Of a DNA stretch of 24,038 nt, positions 1-6,844 are shown in pieces. The notes under the pieces were generated by a model. That model was given only the letters and a program-made list of their open reading frames with translations, was not told the origin of the DNA and ran no database searches. Source of the DNA: Pelagibacteraceae bacterium TMED124 (GTDB lineage: Bacteria; Pseudomonadota; Alphaproteobacteria; Pelagibacterales; Pelagibacteraceae). Made by a program: the position numbers and the translations under genes. The stretch lies in assembly GCA_002171275.2 (NCBI GenBank), contig NHFZ02000004.1:1-24038 (forward strand), given 5' to 3'. How positions within the stretch are numbered: position 1 is the stretch's first letter; the number at the start of each line of letters is the position of its first letter.

Positions 1-776
1 AATTTATTTAAATTTCTATATTGATTATAAATCTGATTAAAATAATCTTCACCAAACTCTTCTCTTCCTGTTGATTTAGGTGGAGGGCTCAGAATATATC
101 CACAATTATCAATTAGATAATTTAACATAGATTTATTAATTGTTCCATACGAACTGTACTCACCATTAAAATCATACGACTCATTCCAAAGTTTTTTAAC
201 ACACTGATCAATTAAACACATCCCAGGACCTGTATCAAAACCTAGAACATCTTTCTTATTAAGCATTATATATGAAATATTTGATATACCGCCTAAATTA
301 AGCGTCATAATACCCCCATCTGTATCTTTTTTAAAAATTAACCAATCTAGAAATGGCATTAGAGGAGCTCCAGTACCTTTTGATTTTATATCTTTTAATC
401 TAAAATTATAAATCACTGGAACATTAAAATAATCTCCTAAATAGCATGGATTTCCAACCTGTACGCTTTTAACTTTATTTTTATGATAAATAGTCTGTCC
501 ATGAATAGATATATAATCAAAATGATGCAGAGATAAGAAACTTCTACTCAATCTCAAAAATTCTTTACCTAAAAAATTATCAATTTTATCAATTTTTACC
601 TTATCTTTGCATCCAATATAACTGATAATTTGATTTATAACTGATTCATCAAACAAAAAACTTTCTTTTGCAATAATCTTGTAATTTAAATTTAAATTTG
701 AATCTATAAATATATCAACAATAGAACAATCAAGAGCATCCATTGAAGTTCCTGACATAAAACCAGCAACTATCAT
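1..776 (-). CDS. anmK: Anhydro-N-acetylmuramic acid kinase, 3' end cut by window edge
   Basis: This enzyme converts 1,6-anhydro-MurNAc plus ATP to MurNAc-6-phosphate in cytoplasmic peptidoglycan recycling. The first 258 residues are visible and the C-terminus lies beyond the left edge; the family is usually about 370 residues. The N-terminus carries the phosphate-binding signature GFMSGTSMDALD (residues 5-16). Further family motifs are ISIHGQT, GTGAPLMPFLD, LNLGGISN, GFDTGPG near residue 180 (its Asp is the probable catalytic base by comparison with E. coli AnmK) and PPPKSTGRE. The ATG at 776-774 overlaps the TGA of murQ by 4 nt (ATGA), which indicates translational coupling. MurQ acts on the product of this enzyme, so the pair forms a compact recycling module. 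The frame is open to the edge. Confidence 0.93.
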   Translation of the reverse strand, partial: MIVAGFMSGTSMDALDCSIVDIFIDSNLNLNYKIIAKESFLFDESVINQIISYIGCKDKVKIDKIDNFLGKEFLRLSRSFLSLHHFDYISIHGQTIYHKNKVKSVQVGNPCYLGDYFNVPVIYNFRLKDIKSKGTGAPLMPFLDWLIFKKDTDGGIMTLNLGGISNISYIMLNKKDVLGFDTGPGMCLIDQCVKKLWNESYDFNGEYSSYGTINKSMLNYLIDNCGYILSPPPKSTGREEFGEDYFNQIYNQYRNLNK

Positions 777-1666
777 GCCTTTTTTTTAATAGACTCTGAT
801 AAAGAACCTTTGTTTTTATTTAATATCATAACTGCTTGATTTTTATTGATACTTTTACTGCCCATTAAAATTGCAATCTTAATATTTTTACCAGATAATT
901 GATATAATTTTTTAGCCTTTTTATCATCAATATTAATTTGATTTTTAATTATATTAATTGCGCGATTAAAAAGTTTTTTATTTTTAGGAATCAAATCAAC
1001 CATAATATTGCCAAATGTTCTATTAAGTTTTACCATTGATATAGTAGATATCATATTAAGGACCATTTTTGTTGCTGTTCCAGACTTTAATCTTGTTGAT
1101 CCCGTTATAAACTCAGGGCCAACAATCACTTTAATCAAAAAATCAACATATCTATTATGCAAAATGTCATTACATGTTAAAAAACCTGTTTTTGCACCAA
1201 TTTCAGTAGCATACTTTAATGCCTCTCTAACATAAGGAGTGTCACCGCTTGCAGATATCCCAAGAAGTATATCATCTTTATTAAATACAATTTTTTTTAA
1301 TGATTCCACACTATCAGTTATCGAATCTTCTGCACCTTCAATTGAATATTTCAGAGCATTATCACCTCCAGCAATCAACCCAACGATTAAATCTTTCGGT
1401 ACGCCAAAAGTAGGAGGACACTCGGATGCATCTAAAACACCTAACCGACCACTTGTTCCTGAACCAATATAAATCAACCTCCCTGAATTTTTAATTTTAT
1501 AAACAACTTCATCGATAAATTTCTCAATTTCAGGTATAGCTTTTTTAACTGAATTAGCAACTAAATTATCTTCATCATTCATTTTTAGCAGCATATTTAA
1601 AGTAGACTCTTCCGATATTCTTTTAGAGTTTATATTAATTTGTTCTGTGATTTTGTTGATTTTCAT
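773..1666 (-). CDS. murQ: N-acetylmuramic acid 6-phosphate etherase
   Basis: MurQ cleaves the lactyl ether of MurNAc-6-phosphate to give GlcNAc-6-phosphate and D-lactate in the cytoplasm. At 297 residues it has the normal family length. It is a SIS-fold protein with the sugar-phosphate loop IYIGSGTSGRLGVLDASE (residues 65-82). Glu82 in SECPPTFG and Glu113 in EGAEDS match the two catalytic glutamates of E. coli MurQ (about 83 and 114). The family signature GSTRLKSGTATKMVLN follows. The start gives the typical TEQININ...S opening. It precedes anmK in the same operon. Only 30 nt separate it from the divergent gene at 1697, so promoters for the two genes must overlap each other or the coding sequence. 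Confidence 0.95.
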   Translation of the reverse strand: MKINKITEQININSKRISEESTLNMLLKMNDEDNLVANSVKKAIPEIEKFIDEVVYKIKNSGRLIYIGSGTSGRLGVLDASECPPTFGVPKDLIVGLIAGGDNALKYSIEGAEDSITDSVESLKKIVFNKDDILLGISASGDTPYVREALKYATEIGAKTGFLTCNDILHNRYVDFLIKVIVGPEFITGSTRLKSGTATKMVLNMISTISMVKLNRTFGNIMVDLIPKNKKLFNRAINIIKNQINIDDKKAKKLYQLSGKNIKIAILMGSKSINKNQAVMILNKNKGSLSESIKKKA

Positions 1667-1696
1667 TGTATTTATTGTTTAATTTTAAGGATATCT

Positions 1697-2914
1697 ATGT
1701 CAGATTATCTATTACTATATTCAATTATTGGGATTTTATTATCAATGCTTTTTTCAGCTGCAGAAATATCTTTAATAAAATCTAGCCCTCTACAAATCAA
1801 TGTTTGGAAAAAACAAAATATATTTATAGCTGGCTATACATCAAAATTAATAGATAGAAAAGATGAAACTTTAACTTTGATTTTAATTGGAATTAATTTC
1901 TCAAATGTCCTTGCATCTTCCTTTCTTACTATTTTATTTTTAGAACAGGAAATTATATCAGATTCTCTAATAATACCTGTTATATCAATATTAATATTAA
2001 TTTTTGCTGAAGTTCTGCCTAAAACAATATCAAAAGAATACTCAAACACATCTCTTTTCTTTCTTACTCCGATACTATATTTCTTTAAATTTTTGTTCTA
2101 TCCGCTTATTGCAATATTAAACAATTTTAATTTTATGAAATTTTCAGAAAATAATCACAGTTCAGACTTAAATGAAACAGAAGAAAGAGAAGACCTAGAG
2201 CATGTATACAAAGAAGCGAGTGAAATGGAGATTGTTGAAGAGGAACAAAAAGAAATGATTGAAAACATATTTGACTTCGGAGAAGATACAATTGAAAAAA
2301 TCATGACACCTAAATCTGAAATATCTGCTGTTTCAATTAATGATGACCTAGAAGTTATATTGCATGTTTTTATTGATAGTGGACATTCTAAGCTATGTGT
2401 TTATGAAAATAATCCAAGCAATATTATAGGAATGATTTCTTTATACGACCTTTTTGATACACCTACAGATATAAGAAAAATTATAAAAAATGTTTTATAT
2501 ATACCATATCAAAATAAGGTCATTGATGTTGTAAGACAGCTTCAATCTTCCAATCATAGTATTGGCATTGTTATAAATAAAGACAAAACTGCAAAAGGAA
2601 TAGTTACTGCTGAAGATATTTTTGAAGAGGTATTTGGAGATTTTGAAGATGAATATGATTTCAAAGATGAAATAATTCATACAAAAAAAGATGGATCTTT
2701 TATTATAAATGCATCAATGAGTGTTGCAAAATTTAATCAAAGATTTAATAATATCATTCAATCTGACTATGAATCTTTAGCAGGCTATATTATAAATGAA
2801 ATTGGTAAGATTCCTAAAAAGAGAGAAGTTTACTTCCTTAATATTGGTCAAGTTAAAATTATAAAAGCATCTCTCAGAAAAATTGAAATAATTCAATTAT
2901 TTATCAATCGCTAG
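1697..2914 (+). CDS. CNNM/CorB-type membrane protein with CBS pair and CorC/HlyC domain
   Basis: This is an inner-membrane protein of the family loosely called hemolysin C/TlyC, CorB or YfjD; relatives act in Mg2+/Co2+ efflux or magnesium homeostasis. It has 405 residues from the ATG at 1697, which has AAGG at 1687-1690. The longer frame from 1640 would add 19 residues without a ribosome site and would run into the divergent murQ start. The order is a hydrophobic CNNM (DUF21) domain with about four membrane segments (1-150), an acidic linker, a CBS pair (about 195-310, with IMTPKSEISAVS near residue 202 and GIVTAEDIFEEVFGDF near 300), and a CorC/HlyC domain (about 330-405, YESLAGYIINEIGKIP). 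Its stop overlaps the convergent permease gene by 11 nt. The substrate ion cannot be told from the sequence. Confidence 0.9.
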   Translation: MSDYLLLYSIIGILLSMLFSAAEISLIKSSPLQINVWKKQNIFIAGYTSKLIDRKDETLTLILIGINFSNVLASSFLTILFLEQEIISDSLIIPVISILILIFAEVLPKTISKEYSNTSLFFLTPILYFFKFLFYPLIAILNNFNFMKFSENNHSSDLNETEEREDLEHVYKEASEMEIVEEEQKEMIENIFDFGEDTIEKIMTPKSEISAVSINDDLEVILHVFIDSGHSKLCVYENNPSNIIGMISLYDLFDTPTDIRKIIKNVLYIPYQNKVIDVVRQLQSSNHSIGIVINKDKTAKGIVTAEDIFEEVFGDFEDEYDFKDEIIHTKKDGSFIINASMSVAKFNQRFNNIIQSDYESLAGYIINEIGKIPKKREVYFLNIGQVKIIKASLRKIEIIQLFINR

Positions 2915-3791
2915 ACTTATTTTTATTAACAATATATATAGCAACTAAACTTAATAATCCACCTATACCCACATTAAAAGAAAATGGCTCATTTAAGAAT
3001 ACATATGCCGTACTCATAGCAATAAAAGGCACACAAAATATAAATACACTTACTTTAGATGGACCTAATAATGGTGTCACATAAATATAAACAGAAGTGC
3101 CAAAAGACATTGCACCAATAGAAACTAAAAAGAAATTTAAATAAAACTTCAGATCAAGTCTTTTAAAATCTAAATCTCCTAAATCAGTAAATGGCCATGA
3201 AATTATAGCAGTAAAAAAATAACACAAGAAGATAAAAACATACGGATCTATTCTATTCATAGAATAATTAAAAAAAATAGTCATCACACCCCATGCTATA
3301 GAACAAAAAATAAAATATAAATTATTTGAATGTATAATAGATACTATCCCTTTATTCCACAAATCCATAATAATAAAACCACCTATTAAACCTAAACAGA
3401 CACCAAAAATATCATTTACTGAAATTTTTTTACGAATTAATGACATAAGAATAATTGTTATTAAAGGATTTAACGTTGTTACTAAAACACCACCCTCTCC
3501 AGCAAGCCCATAATAAGTCCCCTTAAAAAAGAAAATATTATAAACGAAGAAAAGAATACTAGGGATAAAAATATATTTTAAATCACCTATTTTAGGGATT
3601 GTTTTTTTTCTTAAAAGAACAAAAGGTAATAACGACACGAATCCAAAAAAAAATCTTAAAAAAACCAGATTATAAAAACTTACATACTGACCTATAACTT
3701 TTGCACTACTCCATGCCGTTGCCCAAGAAACCATTGCAACAAACATCCAAAAATAAATTTTTGAATAATTTAACTGATCACTATCTTTCAA
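2904..3791 (-). CDS. EamA-family (drug/metabolite superfamily) permease
   Basis: This is an inner-membrane transporter of 295 residues with about ten hydrophobic helices arranged as two EamA repeats (about 15-140 and 155-290). Repeat features include WATAWSSAKVIG, VFLRFFFGFVSLLPFV, GLAGEGGVLVTTLNPLIT and VFIFCVPFIAMSTAYVFLNEP. The substrate is unknown; relatives export amino acids, nucleosides or other metabolites. It is third in an operon after the aldolase, 15 nt downstream, and has no obvious metabolic link to glycolysis. The start is uncertain. The longest frame begins with TTG at 3791 without a clear ribosome site, while an in-frame ATG at 3746 (residue 16) would trim only the short cytoplasmic N-terminus and the edge of helix 1. 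Confidence 0.88.
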   Translation of the reverse strand: MKDSDQLNYSKIYFWMFVAMVSWATAWSSAKVIGQYVSFYNLVFLRFFFGFVSLLPFVLLRKKTIPKIGDLKYIFIPSILFFVYNIFFFKGTYYGLAGEGGVLVTTLNPLITIILMSLIRKKISVNDIFGVCLGLIGGFIIMDLWNKGIVSIIHSNNLYFIFCSIAWGVMTIFFNYSMNRIDPYVFIFLCYFFTAIISWPFTDLGDLDFKRLDLKFYLNFFLVSIGAMSFGTSVYIYVTPLLGPSKVSVFIFCVPFIAMSTAYVFLNEPFSFNVGIGGLLSLVAIYIVNKNKSSD

Positions 3792-3806
3792 AAAAATAAA
3801 TAAAAG

Positions 3807-4817
3807 CTAAACAATTTCACAATCTATACATTTACCTTTTGATGCAAGACTATTGTTTTTAGCTCTATATAAAAAAGCATCTTGTGCTTCTTTTCTGTTG
3901 TAACCTTGCCATGAATTTAAAGCATCTTGCTGAAGCGCTCTACCATACGAAAAAGTTAGATTCCACGGCAAATCAGAATCTATTAAATTCATAGCATTTA
4001 AATGAGCCGTTGCAAGATTACTGCTTTGACCACCAGATAAAAAAGCAATTCCAGCAACATCACTAGGCACATTATTTTTCAAGCATCTTAGAGTCATATC
4101 TGCGACTTCATTAACAGGAGCCTGCTTAGAGCAATCAATAGCAGAAATAACCATATTAGGCTTTAGAACCATACAATCTAATAACACTCTTTGTATATCA
4201 AGCTGACCAAAAGTCGTTTGTAGCACAAGCTCAGTAACTTCATAACATTTCTCAATAGTATGTCTGCCATCCATTAATACTTCTGGTTCAACAATAGGAA
4301 CCAAACCTGATTCTTGACAAAGAGCTGCATATCTAGCCAAAGAATGCATATTAGCCTGCAAGCTACCTTTAGAAGGAATGTTATCACCAATTTTTATAAC
4401 ACCTCTCCATTTTGCAAAACGGGCACCTAAATTATAGTAGTTAATCAGCCTTTCCCTTAATCCATCTAAACCTTCTGTAATTTGCTCATCATTAAATCCA
4501 GCAAGATTCTTGGTTCCTTTATCTACTTTTATACCAGCAACTACACCTTTTTCTCTTAAGTAAGCTGGAAAAGGTTTTTTTTGATCGCAAGTTGTTGTTT
4601 GATGAAATGTCTCATCAAACATAATAACACCTCCAATATAATTTTCCATTCCCTCAGCACTAAACAATAAATCTCTATATTCGTTCCGATTCTCAAAAGT
4701 TGATTGCACACCTATAGAATCAAATCTTTTTTTACAAGTAGGGTTGCTTTCATCTGCAGCTAAAATACCCTTACCTTTTCCAGTCATAAGTTTTGCTATT
4801 TCTTTTAAACTTTTCAT
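3807..4817 (-). CDS. Class I fructose-bisphosphate aldolase
   Basis: This cytoplasmic enzyme interconverts fructose-1,6-bisphosphate with DHAP and glyceraldehyde-3-phosphate. It has 336 residues and is of the eukaryote-like class I (Schiff-base) type, not the zinc-dependent class II type of many bacteria. Visible motifs are GKGILAADES (15-24), GVIMFDETFHQ, FAKWRGVIKI (134-143), the acidic active-site motif VPIVEPEVLMDG (173-184), and VLKPNMV with the Schiff-base lysine at residue 219 (Lys229 in rabbit muscle aldolase). FLSGGQSS and FSYGRALQ form the phosphate site. It starts 3 nt after the stop of the phosphofructokinase gene, so consecutive glycolytic steps are transcribed together. Confidence 0.95.
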   Translation of the reverse strand: MKSLKEIAKLMTGKGKGILAADESNPTCKKRFDSIGVQSTFENRNEYRDLLFSAEGMENYIGGVIMFDETFHQTTTCDQKKPFPAYLREKGVVAGIKVDKGTKNLAGFNDEQITEGLDGLRERLINYYNLGARFAKWRGVIKIGDNIPSKGSLQANMHSLARYAALCQESGLVPIVEPEVLMDGRHTIEKCYEVTELVLQTTFGQLDIQRVLLDCMVLKPNMVISAIDCSKQAPVNEVADMTLRCLKNNVPSDVAGIAFLSGGQSSNLATAHLNAMNLIDSDLPWNLTFSYGRALQQDALNSWQGYNRKEAQDAFLYRAKNNSLASKGKCIDCEIV

Positions 4818-4820
4818 ATC

Positions 4821-6017
4821 CTATCCTTTTTCTTGTCCTATTTCAACTAGCATATCTCTATACCATTTCTTATTAGAGTTAAAAGGTTTTCCACCTTTTA
4901 TTTGTCTAAAATCAATACAATCAATTTTTTTATTTTTATTATCATTCAAACCTGCAACACCACTTTTTCCTTCTAAAGCATAATCTACAGCTTTTTTGCA
5001 AATTTTATCAATTAAAGAAATATCATTTTTATTAGGAGCTGATGATCGTGCAAAATAACCACTTTTCTGCACTAAAACTTTTTTTGCATTAGTCCATTTA
5101 GAAATTTTATTTGCATACCACTTTCCTGGATTAATATCATCAAGTCTCACATGACCAAATGCATCAGTCTTTATAGTAATTCCATTAGATTCTAAATCTT
5201 TAATTATATTTTTAATACCAGCACCTTCACTTAAAAAAATATTAACACAATCATAACGGTCCATAACCTTATTCAATCTTTTTGATTCTTTAACCATATC
5301 AATATCATTCTCAGGTATATAAATCCCATGTATATCCCAACTTTTTCTATTTAAACCATTATCATCATAAAACATTTTATTTTCTAACTTCTTTCTATAA
5401 TAATAAGCTGATTTTGCTGTTAACCAACCGCAATTTCTACCCATAACCTCATGTATTATTAATTGTCTTTTACTTGTTGTGTTTTCATTGACAATATTTT
5501 CGAAAAAATTTGCACTCTGCTCTGCAGCAGTATCCGCACCAAGAGTTATAGATATTGGATAGACATCGTTATCTATTGTCTTTGGCAGTCCAACAACAGT
5601 CAAATCATAACCTTTTTCATCTAAAAATAATGCTAAATCACATGCTGTGCTATTCGTGTCATCTCCTCCAATAGTATGCAAAATATCTATCTTGTCATTA
5701 ATAAGTTGATTAGCTGCAACTTCTAATGGATTTTCACCTTCATTTATATAACCATTTTTTATACAATCATTTAAATTAGTCAATTTAACTCGACTATTTC
5801 CTAAAATTGTACCACCAAACTTCTTAAGATTATCTAAATCATGCTTATTTTTAAATATTAAAGGCATAGACTCTCCCTTAAGAAGACCATAATAACCATA
5901 TCTATAGCCTACAAAATTGAAAGACGTACCCTTTTTACAATATTGCTCTATAAGAGAGCTAATTGAAGCAGATAAACATGGAGCAATTCCACCTGAAGTT
6001 AAAAAAGCTATTTTCAT
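4821..6017 (-). CDS. 6-phosphofructokinase, probably pyrophosphate-dependent
   Basis: This enzyme phosphorylates fructose-6-phosphate to fructose-1,6-bisphosphate. It has 398 residues and the PFK fold: LTSGGIAPCL at residues 6-15, GGDDTNST at 117-124, PKTIDND at 145-151 and MGRNCGW at 192-198. Two positions predict the phosphoryl donor. The second Asp of GGDD (ATP enzymes have GGDG) and the Lys of PKTIDND (ATP enzymes have PGTIDND) are the substitutions known from PPi-dependent PFK (EC 2.7.1.90). It therefore probably uses pyrophosphate and may run reversibly in gluconeogenesis. It is the first gene of the PFK-aldolase-permease operon. The promoter must lie in or near the 38 nt separating it from the divergent gene at 6056. 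The donor is inferred from these residues, not shown. Confidence 0.9.
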   Translation of the reverse strand: MKIAFLTSGGIAPCLSASISSLIEQYCKKGTSFNFVGYRYGYYGLLKGESMPLIFKNKHDLDNLKKFGGTILGNSRVKLTNLNDCIKNGYINEGENPLEVAANQLINDKIDILHTIGGDDTNSTACDLALFLDEKGYDLTVVGLPKTIDNDVYPISITLGADTAAEQSANFFENIVNENTTSKRQLIIHEVMGRNCGWLTAKSAYYYRKKLENKMFYDDNGLNRKSWDIHGIYIPENDIDMVKESKRLNKVMDRYDCVNIFLSEGAGIKNIIKDLESNGITIKTDAFGHVRLDDINPGKWYANKISKWTNAKKVLVQKSGYFARSSAPNKNDISLIDKICKKAVDYALEGKSGVAGLNDNKNKKIDCIDFRQIKGGKPFNSNKKWYRDMLVEIGQEKG

Positions 6018-6055
6018 AAAATTTTCGTAATTTATTAATCTGATAATTTAATACT

Positions 6056-6844
6056 ATGTTTAAAACATATAATCTATATATTTTTTTATTTATACTTAAT
6101 TTAATTTCTTTAGGCAATTCTCATGCAAAGAATATAGAGTGTTCCATATGTAGCTCTAATATTAAAAGTAAAGAATATCTAATAGATATATGGGGTAACC
6201 CATTTCATATATCACATCAAAAAGAAGGAATCTTCTGTGAATGCTGTTCAAGAATCATTTCAAAAAAAATTACTAATGGAGGCTATCAATTAAATGATGG
6301 ACGATATATTTGCTCCTTATGTGATGCTTCAATAATTAAAAATGATGATGATATAAATAACTCATTTATTAAGGTTCAAAAAAAATTATACAAAGAAGGC
6401 TTAGAAATAGATAACATTAATAATATAGAAGTTAAATTAATTAATAGATCTGAAATGAAGAAATATTATAACTTTAACGAAAACAACCATCTTCAAGGAA
6501 TCACAAAAATATCTATTGGAAGTGATAAAATATTTAAAATTTTCATACTAAACAACACTCCTAAAATTCAATTTGAAGCAACATTAGCACATGAGCTTCT
6601 ACATGTTTGGCTTTATGAAAACAACATAAAAATATCTGATAGAAAAATGGAAGCTTTTTGTAATCTAGGAACCTATTTAATGTATGAAGAAGACGGTACA
6701 AAATTTTCAAAGATTCATATTATGAGTCTAGAAAATAAAAATAAAAATATGTATGTAACTGAGTATAAAGTGTTAAAATCTTTAATGGATAAACATAGTT
6801 TTAGACATATTTTAAACAACATAAAAACAATTGAAATAAAATGA
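6056..6844 (+). CDS. Exported LIM-like zinc-binding protein with DA1-like HExxH metallopeptidase domain
   Basis: This 262-residue protein resembles the plant DA1 family in layout: a zinc-binding LIM-like module followed by a zinc peptidase. Residues 1-24 look like a Sec signal peptide, so it probably acts in the periplasm or outside. The LIM-like part has Cys pairs C29/C32, histidines H51/H54, C61/C63/C64 and C86/C89. The peptidase part has LAHELLHVWL with HExxH at residues 179-183, and MEAFCNLGTYLMYE with Glu199 as a likely third zinc ligand; DA1 proteins have a comparable LAHEMMHAWL ... VEEG pattern. Its TGA overlaps the aceE ATG by 4 nt, so it appears to be the first gene of the pyruvate dehydrogenase operon, an unexpected partner. 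No Shine-Dalgarno is clear upstream of the ATG. The substrate is unknown. Confidence 0.75.
   Translation: MFKTYNLYIFLFILNLISLGNSHAKNIECSICSSNIKSKEYLIDIWGNPFHISHQKEGIFCECCSRIISKKITNGGYQLNDGRYICSLCDASIIKNDDDINNSFIKVQKKLYKEGLEIDNINNIEVKLINRSEMKKYYNFNENNHLQGITKISIGSDKIFKIFILNNTPKIQFEATLAHELLHVWLYENNIKISDRKMEAFCNLGTYLMYEEDGTKFSKIHIMSLENKNKNMYVTEYKVLKSLMDKHSFRHILNNIKTIEIK

Noticed and set aside
1640..1696. A start at 1640 for the CNNM/CBS protein, adding 19 residues.
   Set aside because: The added residues are not family-like, overlap the murQ start and lack a ribosome site. The ATG at 1697 has AAGG upstream and starts at the expected first membrane segment.
773..6844. An alternative genetic code in which UGA is Trp or Gly.
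   Set aside because: TGA ends murQ (773-775), the EamA gene (2904-2906) and the DA1-like gene (6842-6844) exactly where the proteins should end, and Trp is written TGG throughout, including beside both Sec sites.
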